In this document: piece after piece, positions 26,295-35,029 of the stretch
How positions within the stretch are numbered: the first letter of the stretch is position 1
Layout of the letters: every line of letters starts with the position of its first letter
Assembly (NCBI RefSeq): GCF_030252345.1
Contig: NZ_CP126980.1
Coordinates: 457,501-521,500 of the forward strand
Source of the DNA: Actinoplanes oblitus
GTDB taxonomy: Bacteria; Actinomycetota; Actinomycetes; Mycobacteriales; Micromonosporaceae
Length of the DNA: 64,000 nucleotides
Direction: 5' to 3'
Made by a program: the position numbers and the translations under genes
Notes under the pieces: generated by a model
The model's database searches: none
What the model was told of the DNA's origin: nothing
Seen by the model: only the letters and a program-made list of their open reading frames with translations

Positions 26295-27329
26295 TCACTC
26301 GGTAGTCAGATAGACCCCGCCGGCCGCGATCACCATCAGATGGTGATCGCGGCCGGCCGCGTTCACCACCCTTTCCGGTACGCCCACCGCCCGCCACTCC
26401 CGCGCGTCAGCGGACTCCCAGAGTCCACCCCCGGCCACCACGAACCGCCCGTTCACCCTGGTCAGCGCCTGCACCCCGGTCGGCGCCCCGCCGAACGTGG
26501 CCAGCCGCGCCCACACCCCGGCACGCAGCCGCCACACCGCGAACGCGGTACCGAGCGGCCCGGCCGCCAGCACGTCGTCGCCGTCCCGGATCACCCGCTG
26601 CAACTCGGTGTACCCGCCCGCGTCCGGCGGATCCAGGCTGCTCCAGCTGGCGCCGTCCACACTGGTCCAGGCCGCCGCCCGGCCGTTGCGGCTGCCCGCC
26701 ACCAGCCAGCGCCGGTCCGGCAGCTCGACGACGTCGCGGGCCGCGGTCCCCGGCCCGGCCAGGCCCGGTGCGTCCTCGAAGAGGGTGAACTCCCGCCCGT
26801 CCGGGGACAGCCAGGCGGCCGCGCCGGACGAGCGGTTGCCGGCGATGGCGACGCCGTGCTCGCCGGCCGCCAGGTGCGCGACGTCGACGGCGGTGTCCCC
26901 GCCGTACGTCGCGAACGGGGCCGGGTCCTCCGCCATCCGGCCGTCCGGGAGCCGGTGCCAGGAGCTGATCCGCAGGTTGCCGTGCGCGCCACCGGGCGCC
27001 CCGCCGAGCATCACCACCCGGTCGCCGGCGCAGGCCAGCTGGGAGATCACCTGGCGCGGGCCGTAGAAGCTGCCGGGCAGCGAGACGAACGTGACAGGCG
27101 TCCAGGTGACCGCGTCCGGGCTGCGCCAGGCCGCCGGGCGGGTCTCGCCACCGGCCGTGGGGAGTGCGCCGGCGGCGTACCAGAAAGTGCCGCAGGCGGC
27201 GACGGCCCGGACCGTGGCGCCCGCCGCGCCCGGCAGCTCGACCCTGGTCCAGGCCGGCTCGGCCGGCTCCGGCTTGCAAGCCGTGAGCAGCGCCGTGACC
27301 AGCAAGCCGCAAGAAATCCAGGCTCTCAT
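26295..27329 (-). CDS. putative lipoprotein with beta-propeller repeats
   Basis: 344 residues from the ATG at 27329, which gives a lipoprotein signal (MRAWISCGLLVTALLTACKPEP); the frame opens 15 bp earlier. The mature part repeats blocks such as AAWRSPDAVTWTPVTFV, AAWLSPDGREFTLFED and AAWTSVDGASWSSLDPP, each an Asp-box-like or sialidase-type propeller strand pair. No catalytic residues are seen. Its last 60 bp contain a very strong hairpin that may end the convergent chemoreceptor transcript. Confidence 0.78.
   Translation of the reverse strand: MRAWISCGLLVTALLTACKPEPAEPAWTRVELPGAAGATVRAVAACGTFWYAAGALPTAGGETRPAAWRSPDAVTWTPVTFVSLPGSFYGPRQVISQLACAGDRVVMLGGAPGGAHGNLRISSWHRLPDGRMAEDPAPFATYGGDTAVDVAHLAAGEHGVAIAGNRSSGAAAWLSPDGREFTLFEDAPGLAGPGTAARDVVELPDRRWLVAGSRNGRAAAWTSVDGASWSSLDPPDAGGYTELQRVIRDGDDVLAAGPLGTAFAVWRLRAGVWARLATFGGAPTGVQALTRVNGRFVVAGGGLWESADAREWRAVGVPERVVNAAGRDHHLMVIAAGGVYLTTE
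26319..26357. terminator. 18-bp perfect hairpin inside the lipoprotein 3' end
   Basis: Arms 26319-26336 and 26340-26357 are perfectly complementary over 18 bp with a CAG loop (core CGATCACCAT / ATGGTGATCG). It lies 33 bp after the chemoreceptor stop and within the last codons of the lipoprotein gene. Probably a terminator for the plus-strand gene that is also coding on the other strand. Confidence 0.65.
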
Positions 27330-27394
27330 GAAAGATCCAAGCAATTCGCCGAGAAAACGGGACTAACACTTGTGAAGCAGATCACCGGAATTCT

Positions 27395-29389
27395 ATGGTC
27401 CTCGACATGTTCGCTCCGCCCCGCTGGGCCGCTCTCCTGACCACACCGCTGGTCACCCTCGGCGTGGCGATCGGTCCGTCTGATGCCGTCGCCGCCCCAC
27501 CGTCCATCACCGCCGCGGCCACCCGGGCCGCTCTCGATCCGGCCCTGGTCGCCGGGCGCGGCGCCGCCGTCGCGTTCACCGAGCAGGAGGCCGAGCACGC
27601 CGTCACCACCGGCGCCGTGCTCCCGGCCGGCCGGACCGCGTACACGCTCGCCGCCGAAGCCTCCGGCCGCTCCGCTGTCACCCTCGACCCGGGCGAGTAC
27701 GTCGAGTTCACCCTGCCCAAGGCCGCCAACGCGATCACCGTGCGCTACAGCATCCCGGACGCCCCGGACGGCGGCGGGATCACCGCGCCGCTGACGGTGG
27801 GCACCCCGGGCGGCACCCGCACCATGACGCTGACCTCGCGGTACTCCTGGCTCTACAACCAGTACCCGTTCACCGACGACCCGCGGGCCGGGCTGCTGCA
27901 CCCGGACTGGTGGATCACCGAGTGCGGCTGCGTGCCGGCCGCCACCGAGCCGGCTCCGCAGATCGCCAAGCCGTTCCGGCCGATGCACTTCTACGACGAG
28001 CAGCGGCTCGCGCTGGGCCGCGCCTACCGGGCCGGCGACAAGATCCGGCTGACCGCGCGCGAGGTGCCCACCACCATCGACCTGCTCGACTCCGAGCTGG
28101 TCGGCGCCCCGAAGGTCGACCCGCGAGCGGTGAACGTGCTGCTCTTCGGCGCCGACCCGACCGGCCGGCGGGACGCGGCCGGTGCCATCGAGAAGGCGAT
28201 CGCGTTCGCCAGGAGGGTGCACCGCGCGGTCTACCTGCCGCCCGGCACGTTCCAGGTGAACCGGCACCTGATCGTCGACGACGTGACCATCACCGGGGCC
28301 GGCAACTGGTACACCACGGTCAAGGGCCACGAGGTCGCTCTCGGCACCCCCGCGCCGGACGGCTCCGTGCACACCGGGGTCGGCTTCTACGGCAAGGACG
28401 CGGCGGACGGCGGCTCGCACGATGTGCACCTCGCCGACTTCGCGATCGAGGGCGACGTACGGGAGCGGATCGACACCGACCAGGTGAACGCGATCGGCGG
28501 CGCGATGAGCGACTCGACGATCACCGGGCTGCACATCCAGCACACCAAGGTCGGCCTCTGGTTCGACGGTCCGATGTCGAACACCACGATCAGCGGCAAC
28601 ATCATCGTCGACCAGATCGCCGACGGCCTGAACTTCCACACCGGGGTCAGCCACTCGGTGGTGCGGGGCAACTTCGTCCGCAACACCGGTGACGACGGGC
28701 TCGCCATGTGGTCGGAGAAGGTCGCGGACACCGGCAACACCTTCGACGGCAACACCGTCCAGACGCCGACCCTGGCGAACGGGATCGCGATCTACGGCGG
28801 CACCGACAACACGGTGTCCCGGAACCTGATCGCCGACCCGATCCGGGAGGGCAGCGGCATCCACGCCGGCTCGCGGTTCGGGGCGCGGGCGTTCACCGGG
28901 CACCTGTGGATCACCGACAACACCGTGGTGCGGGCCGGGACGTACGAGCTGAACTGGAACATCGGGCTCGGCGCGATCTGGTTCGAGGCCCTCGACTCCA
29001 GCATCGACGCGGACATCCGGGTGACCGGTGACCACTACCTGGACAACACCTACAACGCGATCATGCTGGTCGCCGAGTGGGGCGTGAAGGACCAGTACTC
29101 GATCAACGGCGTGCACTTCAAGGACGTCCGGGTGGACGGGACCGGCACCAGCGTGGTGAGCGCCCGGGCCGCCGGCGGCGCGACGTTCGAGAACGTCGAC
29201 GCGCGCCACGTCGGCGCGGTCGGGGTGAACAACTGCGGTTCGTTCCACTTCACACCGAGCGGGTCTGAGTTCACCCTCAGTGACCTTGGTGGGAACGACG
29301 GGGGATGGCTGGGTCCGTACCTGCCCAACGTGATCACGTGTGACGACCGTCCCGCGGTGGTTCCGCCGCCGCCGCCTTCCGCCTGGTGA
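27395..29389 (+). CDS. secreted glycoside hydrolase, probable GH87 alpha-1,3-glucanase
   Basis: 664 residues. Signal peptide (about 1-34, ending AVAA), an N-terminal strand-rich domain (about 45-230), then a right-handed parallel beta-helix (about 245-600). The helix holds D410 in QIADGLNFH and the D433-D434 pair in NTGDDGLAMWS. The spacing of 23 and 24 residues equals that of the three catalytic aspartates reported for GH87 alpha-1,3-glucanases, and the surrounding motif agrees. Substrate would be alpha-1,3-glucan of fungal walls or mycodextran. ATG 27407 is an alternative start; neither has a clear ribosome binding site. A terminator follows 18 bp after the stop. Confidence 0.8.
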   Translation: MVLDMFAPPRWAALLTTPLVTLGVAIGPSDAVAAPPSITAAATRAALDPALVAGRGAAVAFTEQEAEHAVTTGAVLPAGRTAYTLAAEASGRSAVTLDPGEYVEFTLPKAANAITVRYSIPDAPDGGGITAPLTVGTPGGTRTMTLTSRYSWLYNQYPFTDDPRAGLLHPDWWITECGCVPAATEPAPQIAKPFRPMHFYDEQRLALGRAYRAGDKIRLTAREVPTTIDLLDSELVGAPKVDPRAVNVLLFGADPTGRRDAAGAIEKAIAFARRVHRAVYLPPGTFQVNRHLIVDDVTITGAGNWYTTVKGHEVALGTPAPDGSVHTGVGFYGKDAADGGSHDVHLADFAIEGDVRERIDTDQVNAIGGAMSDSTITGLHIQHTKVGLWFDGPMSNTTISGNIIVDQIADGLNFHTGVSHSVVRGNFVRNTGDDGLAMWSEKVADTGNTFDGNTVQTPTLANGIAIYGGTDNTVSRNLIADPIREGSGIHAGSRFGARAFTGHLWITDNTVVRAGTYELNWNIGLGAIWFEALDSSIDADIRVTGDHYLDNTYNAIMLVAEWGVKDQYSINGVHFKDVRVDGTGTSVVSARAAGGATFENVDARHVGAVGVNNCGSFHFTPSGSEFTLSDLGGNDGGWLGPYLPNVITCDDRPAVVPPPPPSAW

Positions 29390-29407
29390 CCTTCTTTTCA
29401 TCAGCCC

Positions 29408-29439
29408 ACGGCCGTACCCGAGACTTCGGGTGCGGCCGT
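29408..29439. terminator. terminator after the GH87-like gene
   Basis: A 15-bp stem (ACGGCCGTACCCGA.. / TTCGGGTGCGGCCGT, one G-T pair) closes a very short loop 18 bp after the stop at 29389, followed by TGTGCTT. Confidence 0.8.
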
Positions 29440-29485
29440 TGTGCTTGGTAGCCTTGTCGTCGCATTTGCCGCCGCTGGAGAGAAG

Positions 29486-30385
29486 TTGGGAACTACGTTG
29501 AGTCAAACCCTGCTGGTCACCGGTGGCGCCGGATTCGTCGGTAGTGCCCTGGTCAAGTCGCTGTTGACCGAGTTCCCCGGTGCCGCTGTGGTGTCGCTGG
29601 ACAACTACTTCACCGGCAGCCCGGAGAACCACGTCCACGACCCGCGGGTCACCTACCTGGAGGGTTCCACCGCGGACCTTGCCAAGATCTGGGCGGACCG
29701 CGGGCTCCCCGCCCCGGAGCTGGTCTTCCACCTGGGTGAGTACAGCCGGATCGTGCAGTCGTTCGAGGACCACGACCTGACCTGGGACTTCAACCTGCTG
29801 GGCACCAAAGAGGTGGTCAAGTTCGCGGCCGGCAAGGGCGCGAAGCTGATCTACGCCGGCTCCAGCTCCAAGTTCGGCAACGACGGCGACGACGAGAACC
29901 TCAACCCGTACGCCTGGACCAAGGCGAAGAACATCGAGTACATCAAGAACTACTCGAACTGGTACGGGCTGGACTACGCGATCACGTACTTCTACAACGT
30001 CTACGGACCGGGGCAGATCGCCAACGGCAAGTACGCCACCGTGATCGGCATCTTCGAACGGCAGTACCTGGCCGGCGAGCCGCTGACCGTGGTGTCGCCG
30101 GGCACCCAGACCCGCGACTTCACCCACATCGACGACATCGTGCGCGGCATCGTGCTGGTCGCCCGGGGCGGGGCCGGCGACGGCTACCTGCTCGGCACCG
30201 GCCGCGAGTGGCCGCTGGTCGAGGTGGCCAAGCTGTTCGGCACGGAGATCAAGATGATCCCGGCGCTGCCCGGCGAGCGCGTTCGCGGCCAGGCCGACCT
30301 CACCAAGGCGGGCAGCCTGGGCTGGCACCCGCAGACCCAGCTGGACGACTACATCGCCAAGTTCATTGCCACGCACCCCAAATAG
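29486..30385 (+). CDS. NAD-dependent sugar-nucleotide epimerase/dehydratase
   Basis: 299 residues of the extended SDR family. Rossmann motif TGGAGFVGSALV at the N-terminus; the catalytic Tyr-Lys pair is in NPYAWTKAKNIEY, and FTHIDDIVRGI is the usual C-terminal epimerase signature. The TTG at 29486 is preferred because GGAG lies 5 bp upstream (29477-29480); TTG 29498 or ATG 29441 are alternatives. It would convert an NDP-sugar (4-epimerase or related step) for wall or exopolysaccharide building; the exact sugar is not readable. Confidence 0.87.
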   Translation: MGTTLSQTLLVTGGAGFVGSALVKSLLTEFPGAAVVSLDNYFTGSPENHVHDPRVTYLEGSTADLAKIWADRGLPAPELVFHLGEYSRIVQSFEDHDLTWDFNLLGTKEVVKFAAGKGAKLIYAGSSSKFGNDGDDENLNPYAWTKAKNIEYIKNYSNWYGLDYAITYFYNVYGPGQIANGKYATVIGIFERQYLAGEPLTVVSPGTQTRDFTHIDDIVRGIVLVARGGAGDGYLLGTGREWPLVEVAKLFGTEIKMIPALPGERVRGQADLTKAGSLGWHPQTQLDDYIAKFIATHPK

Positions 30386-30394
30386 ATCGAACCC

Positions 30395-30420
30395 ATGAAG
30401 ATCAACTTCAAGATCTTCAT
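30395..30420 (+). terminator. hairpin after the epimerase gene
   Basis: ATGAAGATC and GATCTTCAT form a 9-bp stem with an 8-nt loop 9 bp past the stop, followed by TT. It is AT-rich for this genome and directly abuts the repeated element. Confidence 0.45.
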
Positions 30421-30533
30421 TTACGCGGGTCCAGCCGGGGTGCGGATCGCATGCTCCCGCGCGGGCCGGGCGGGCTGATCTGGCCGCTGCGCGTCCAGAA
30501 CGATCAGCCCGCCCTTCGTTGCCCGTGGGTGGT
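30421..30533. repeat. covarying hairpin element, copy 1
   Basis: This 113-bp block recurs at 54094-54205. Shared parts are TTACGCG, TGCGGAxCGCATGCTCCCGC, GCGGGCCGGG, a 21-nt loop (30481-30501, TGGCCGCTGC...GTCCAGAAC) identical in both copies, and TTGCCCGYGGGTGGT at the end. The loop is closed by a perfect 13-bp stem GGGCGGGCTGATC / GATCAGCCCGCCC (30468-30480, 30502-30514). Against copy 2 the stem differs at four pairs, all compensated. It lies between the convergent epimerase and MFS genes. An RNA or structured-DNA function is inferred. Confidence 0.85.
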
Positions 30534-30560
30534 TCCGGAAATCAACACCCGGTGGGCGGG

Positions 30561-32057
30561 TCAGCCGGTGGCTCGTGGGCGGCTGGTGACCGCCGAGAGC
30601 GGGGTTGCCACGTCTTCCAGGGATTTGCCTTCGGCGTCGACGCCCAGGAAGATCTCGACGATGCCGCCGATGGCCATCACCGCGGCGCCGATCAGGTAGC
30701 CGATGAAGAGCTTGCCGGGGTCCTCGCCCTCGCCGATCAGCGCGCCGTAGAAGACCGGCCCGATCGCGCCGAAGCACTGCGCGATAGCGAAGAACACCGC
30801 GATGGCCTGCGCCCGGATCTCCAGCGGGAAGATCTCGCTCACCGTCAGGTACGCCGAGCTGGCACCCGCCGACGCGAAGAAGAAGATGATGCACCAGGCG
30901 ATGGTCTGGGTGATCGCGTTCAGCATCCCGGCGTTGAACATGAACGCGCTGATCGCCAGCAGCAACCCGGAGAGCAGGTACGTCCCGGCGATCATCTTGC
31001 GCCGGCCGACCACGTCGAACAGGTGCCCGATGGTCAGCGGGCCGATCAGGTTCCCGGCCGCGAAGGCGATCAGGTAGAGCGGCGCGTTCTTCTCGTCCAC
31101 CCCGTAGAAGTTGGTCAGCACCAGGGTGTAGGTGAAGAAGATCGCGTTGTACAGGAACGACTGCGTGATCATCAGCGTGGCGCCGAGGATCGACCGCTGT
31201 GGCAGCTGCTTGAACAGCACCCGGAGCAGCGACAGATAGCCGTGGTCCTGGGTCGGCCGGATGTCGATCGCCTTGCTCTCGTCGACCGGCGCGAGCTGCT
31301 GGCCGGACGACTCCACCGCCCGCTCGATCTGCTGGATGTTCTGCTCCGCCTCGGCCTCCCGGCCGTGCATGATCAGCCACCGCGGGCTCTCCGGCAGGTG
31401 CCGGCGCAGGCTCCAGATGCAGGCGCCGATGACCGGGCCGATCAGGAAGCCGAGCCGCCAGCCGAGGTTCAGGTTCATGTGGTTGAGCAGCACGAACGTC
31501 CCCAGCGTGCCGAGGATCGCGCCACCCCAGTAGGTGCCGTTGACGCCGATGTCGACCCGGCCGCGATACTTCGCCGGCATCATCTCGTCGATCGCCGAGT
31601 TGATCGCGGCGTACTCGCCGCCGATGCCGGCACCGGCGATGAACCTGGTCAGATACAGGAAGATGATCGCAACGATCCCGTTGCCCCAGGTGAGCGCCGT
31701 GAGCGCGTTACCGGCCAGGTAGACGCCGAGGGTCACGACGAACAGGTTCTTGCGACCGAGCTTGTCCGAGAGACGGCCGAAGAACAGCGCGCCGAACACC
31801 TCGCCGAGCAGGTAGACGGTGGCTATCGCACCGACCTGGGTGCTGCTGAGCGCGAGCGTCTCCTTTTCGGTCAGCACCGGACCGATAGCGCTCGCGATGG
31901 TGATCTCCAGGCCGTCCAGCACCCACGCGGTGCCGAGCGCCAGGATCATTCGGGTGTGGAACGGCGACCAGCTGAGCCGGTCGATGCGTGCGGGGATCAA
32001 GCTCCGGATCGTTCCTGCGTCACCGGCCGGGGCGGGAGATCCCAGACTCTGCGCCAT
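30561..32057 (-). CDS. MFS transporter, metabolite:H+ symporter type
   Basis: 498 residues with twelve membrane helices and MFS loops: GRLSDKLGRKNLFV between helices 2 and 3, RFIAGAGIGGEYAAINSAIDEMMPAKYRGR after helix 4, and a central loop of about 60 residues. Overall form is that of the sugar/organic-acid porters of the SP/MHS groups. The ATG at 32057 has GGAGG 8 bp upstream, so the earlier frame start (32096) is rejected. It is divergent from a Gfo/Idh oxidoreductase, suggesting uptake and oxidation of one sugar or polyol, the identity of which is not readable. Confidence 0.9.
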   Translation of the reverse strand: MAQSLGSPAPAGDAGTIRSLIPARIDRLSWSPFHTRMILALGTAWVLDGLEITIASAIGPVLTEKETLALSSTQVGAIATVYLLGEVFGALFFGRLSDKLGRKNLFVVTLGVYLAGNALTALTWGNGIVAIIFLYLTRFIAGAGIGGEYAAINSAIDEMMPAKYRGRVDIGVNGTYWGGAILGTLGTFVLLNHMNLNLGWRLGFLIGPVIGACIWSLRRHLPESPRWLIMHGREAEAEQNIQQIERAVESSGQQLAPVDESKAIDIRPTQDHGYLSLLRVLFKQLPQRSILGATLMITQSFLYNAIFFTYTLVLTNFYGVDEKNAPLYLIAFAAGNLIGPLTIGHLFDVVGRRKMIAGTYLLSGLLLAISAFMFNAGMLNAITQTIAWCIIFFFASAGASSAYLTVSEIFPLEIRAQAIAVFFAIAQCFGAIGPVFYGALIGEGEDPGKLFIGYLIGAAVMAIGGIVEIFLGVDAEGKSLEDVATPLSAVTSRPRATG

Positions 32058-32126
32058 GGGGTGGACCTCCAGATGTTCGTGATGTAGCTCACGCATTACC
32101 CACAGTGCCGCTTACCATGCACAGAC

Positions 32127-33197
32127 ATGGATTCGATCGGGATCGGCGTAATCGGTCTGGGATGGATGGGCCGGGTGCACACCCAGGCCTACCTCCGGCT
32201 GCCGCGGCACTATCCGGGGTTGCCGGTGCCCCGGCTGGTGGCCGGCGCCGACGAGGTGCCCGGCCGGGCGGCCGGGTTCGGCTTCGCGACGGTGACCACC
32301 GACTGGCGCGATCTGCTCGACGACCCGCGGATCGACGCGGTCAGCGTCACCGCGCCCAACTTCCTGCACCGCGAGATCGGCGCGGCGGTCGCGGCGACCG
32401 GCCGGCACCTCTGGATCGAGAAGCCGGTCGGGCTGAGCGTCGCCGACGCGCGGGCCATCGTCGGAACCGGTCAGGTCAGCGTCGGCTTCAACTACCGCCA
32501 CGCGCCCGCCGTGCAGCGGGCCCGGGCGATCCTGCGGGCCGGCGAGATCGGCTCGGTCACGCACGCCCGGTTCCGCTTCTTCAGTGACTACGCGGCCGCC
32601 CCGGACGCCGCGCTGACCTGGCGGTTCGAACGGGAGCGCGGCGGCAACGGAGTGCTCGGCGACCTCGGTGCGCACGCCGTCGACCTGGTCCGGCACCTGC
32701 TCGGCGAGATCGACGCGGTGGTGGCCGCGGACAGCGCGATCTTCATCCCGGAGCGGCCGGCGCCGAGCGGCGCCACCACCGGCCACGAGCGTGGCACCGG
32801 TCCGCTGCGGCCGGTGCGGAACGACGACTGGTTCGCGGCGCTGCTGCGGACCGCCGGCGGCGCCCGGGTGGTGGTCGAGGCGAGCCGGGTCGCGGCCGGC
32901 GAGCAGAACCACTACGGCTTCACCGTGCACGGCACGCGAGGCATGCTGAGCTGGGACTTCCGGCGGATGGGCGAGCTGGTGGCGGACGGCCGCACGATCT
33001 TCGCGGGACCCGGCGACGGCGAGTACGCGGCGTTCCAGCCGGGCGCCGGCATCGCGATGAGCTACGACGACCTGAAGGTGATCGAGGCGGCGCTGTTCCT
33101 GCGTTCGATCACCGAGGGAAACCCGCACGGCGCGACGCTGCACGACGCGATCCGGGCCGCCGAGGTCCTGGAGGCCGTCGAGACGTTCGGCCGCTGA
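32127..33197 (+). CDS. Gfo/Idh/MocA-family oxidoreductase
   Basis: 356 residues. N-terminal NAD(P)-binding motif GVIGLGWMGRVHTQAY, the catalytic lysine motif WIEKPVGLSV, and a C-terminal alpha/beta substrate domain (GDLGAHAVDLVRHLLGEIDAV) as in inositol and sugar dehydrogenases. The family oxidises cyclic polyols or sugars or their acids. Divergent partner of the MFS transporter across 69 bp. The 155-bp gap after it holds a CCGCTGAG triplication near 33192 and a terminator. Confidence 0.9.
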   Translation: MDSIGIGVIGLGWMGRVHTQAYLRLPRHYPGLPVPRLVAGADEVPGRAAGFGFATVTTDWRDLLDDPRIDAVSVTAPNFLHREIGAAVAATGRHLWIEKPVGLSVADARAIVGTGQVSVGFNYRHAPAVQRARAILRAGEIGSVTHARFRFFSDYAAAPDAALTWRFERERGGNGVLGDLGAHAVDLVRHLLGEIDAVVAADSAIFIPERPAPSGATTGHERGTGPLRPVRNDDWFAALLRTAGGARVVVEASRVAAGEQNHYGFTVHGTRGMLSWDFRRMGELVADGRTIFAGPGDGEYAAFQPGAGIAMSYDDLKVIEAALFLRSITEGNPHGATLHDAIRAAEVLEAVETFGR

Positions 33198-33307
33198 GCC
33201 GCTGAGCCGCTGGCGGGGCGAGGGAGCCGGGCCGGCGGCGCGGAGGGGACGAGGGCCGCGGACCGCGGAGCGGTGCTGAGGGCGTACCGAAAGGGTCGGG
33301 GAAGCAA

Positions 33308-33338
33308 GCGGGGGCCGGCCGCCTGGCCGGACCCCCGC
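33308..33338. terminator. bidirectional terminator
   Basis: GCGGGGGCCGGCC (33308-33320) pairs with GGCCGGACCCCCGC across GCC(T), with one bulged base. It sits between the convergent oxidoreductase and rhamnogalacturonan lyase genes. Confidence 0.6.
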
Positions 33339-33351
33339 ATGGTGTTGATCT

Positions 33352-34974
33352 TTAGGCCGGGTCGAGGGCCAGGGCGTCGAAGATGAAGTTCGGGCTGAGG
33401 AACGTGGCGCCACTGCTGCCGCTGACCGTGGCGATCGACAGGGTGTTGCTGCCGGACTTCAGGGCGCTCGCCGGGATGGCGAAGGTGTAGGTGGTGTTGA
33501 TGCCGCGCCAGGTGCCCCGGGTGACGTTGCGACTGTCCAGGTTGGCCGGTGCCGGGGAGGCCGAGGACGGCGACGACCAGCTGCCGACGGTGACCGCCGG
33601 ACGGCCGCCGGCGAAACTCGACGTGGTGGCGATCCGCAGCCTGACGCCGTTGGCCGGGACCGAGGCGAGGGTGAAGGTCAGGGCCATCGGCGAGTTCACC
33701 GACTTGAACTCTGCCATCGGGAACTTCGCGGCGCCGTCGGACACGCGGTAGGAACTCGCGGTCCAGGGCGCCATCCGGCTGTCCGACGGGTGCTCGGTCT
33801 CGATCTTGTCGGCGTTCCGGAAGCCGGCCGGGGTGCCGTCGAACGTGCCGAGCTGGAAGAGCGTGCCGGCCGCCGGGACGTTGCCGGTCATCGCCAGCGT
33901 GGTGGTCGCCCCGCCGGTCACCGTGATCGTCTTGGTGCTGCCCACGGCCAGTTCACCGGCGTAGAGCGTGGCGGTGTAGGTGCCCGGCTTGACATGCCCG
34001 ATGACGAACTGACCGGATTTGACCTGGCCCCAGTACTGGCCGGTGGGTCCGGCCAGGCCGACTGTCGCCCGCAGCCCGTTCCAGCTGCCGCTCGCGGTGC
34101 CGCTCACGCCGCCACGCTGGGCGTTTGCGAGCAGGCCGGGGATGAACGAGCTGAGGAAGTCCATGCTGTGCACGGCCGGCGCGGCGCCGTCGGTGATGGC
34201 CAGCGCGTACGGACCGTGCAGCCCCAGCCGCAGCGCCTCGGTCTGCTGGTGCCCGCTGAACATGTAGTGGGTGATGTTGACGGCGGTCCCGGTGTCGTTC
34301 ACCTCGATGTCCCGGAAGAACGGGCCACCGGAGGTCATGTCATTGGTGCCGGGGATGATGAACGCCCCGTGCCCGTTCCCGCTCGCCCCGAACGGGGTCT
34401 GCGCGATCAGGCGCTGCGAGCTGTAGAACTTCGACGCGGTCTGCCCGCTGGCGAAGGCGAACACGTCCGAGCCCTCGACCGTCGACGTGGTCCCGGCGGT
34501 CCGCGCGGCCACCGGCGAGGTGGTCAGCAGCGAGCTCTTCAGCCGGGTGATGAACCGGGCCTCGCCCGGGTTCAGCGCCTTGGTGATGTTCGTGGCCAGG
34601 TAGATCGTGTTGTCGTTCTTGCGCGCGAAGTAGTACTGCGTCACGCCGATCGACGCATTCGTCGCGCTGACCAGTATCGAGTTGCCGCCGTTGAAGGTCT
34701 GGCCGGTGACCGTCGCGGACGACCAGCCGGACTCGAACTGACCGGCGGCCTGGCCGGAAGCGGTCAGCTCGGTGCCGTTGTGCTTGAGCGAGGTCAGGTT
34801 GCCGTTCGTGGTGTTGACCACGAAGGTCACGCCGGCGCCGGTGTCGAAGGTGATGCTCGACGCGGCGTTCGCCCACGGCTGGCCGCCGAGCAGACCGGCG
34901 CCGGCCAGCACCGCGGCAGCGGCGATGCCGCCGGCGAGAACCTTCCGGCGCTTACGAGTGGGGGAGGGGGTCAT
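33352..34974 (-). CDS. secreted rhamnogalacturonan lyase, PL4 family
   Basis: 540 residues. A long twin-basic-rich signal (TRKRRKVLAGGIAAAAVLAGAGLL, cut near ANA) suggests Sec or Tat export. Then the PL4 beta-supersandwich domain (ITFDTGAGVTFVVNTTNGNLTSLKHNGTEL; GPFFRDIEVNDTGTAVNITHYMFSGHQQTE), a fibronectin-like domain (KPGTYTATLYAGELAV) and a C-terminal jelly-roll carbohydrate-binding domain (TLFQLGTFDGTPAGFRNADK to SPNFIFDALALDP). It cleaves the rhamnogalacturonan-I backbone of pectin by beta-elimination. It stands alone, not in a pectin gene cluster. Confidence 0.9.
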   Translation of the reverse strand: MTPSPTRKRRKVLAGGIAAAAVLAGAGLLGGQPWANAASSITFDTGAGVTFVVNTTNGNLTSLKHNGTELTASGQAAGQFESGWSSATVTGQTFNGGNSILVSATNASIGVTQYYFARKNDNTIYLATNITKALNPGEARFITRLKSSLLTTSPVAARTAGTTSTVEGSDVFAFASGQTASKFYSSQRLIAQTPFGASGNGHGAFIIPGTNDMTSGGPFFRDIEVNDTGTAVNITHYMFSGHQQTEALRLGLHGPYALAITDGAAPAVHSMDFLSSFIPGLLANAQRGGVSGTASGSWNGLRATVGLAGPTGQYWGQVKSGQFVIGHVKPGTYTATLYAGELAVGSTKTITVTGGATTTLAMTGNVPAAGTLFQLGTFDGTPAGFRNADKIETEHPSDSRMAPWTASSYRVSDGAAKFPMAEFKSVNSPMALTFTLASVPANGVRLRIATTSSFAGGRPAVTVGSWSSPSSASPAPANLDSRNVTRGTWRGINTTYTFAIPASALKSGSNTLSIATVSGSSGATFLSPNFIFDALALDPA

Positions 34975-35029
34975 GCGAGGTGGTGTCCGCTGAAGCCGGA
35001 AAGGTTGCCCCGGCCGCGAAAGTTTTTGA

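Noticed and set aside
27326..30376. A 1016-codon minus-strand open frame
   Set aside because: It is antisense to the GH87-like and epimerase genes and rich in Val/Arg/Gly/His from GC-skewed codons. No domain or start site supports it.
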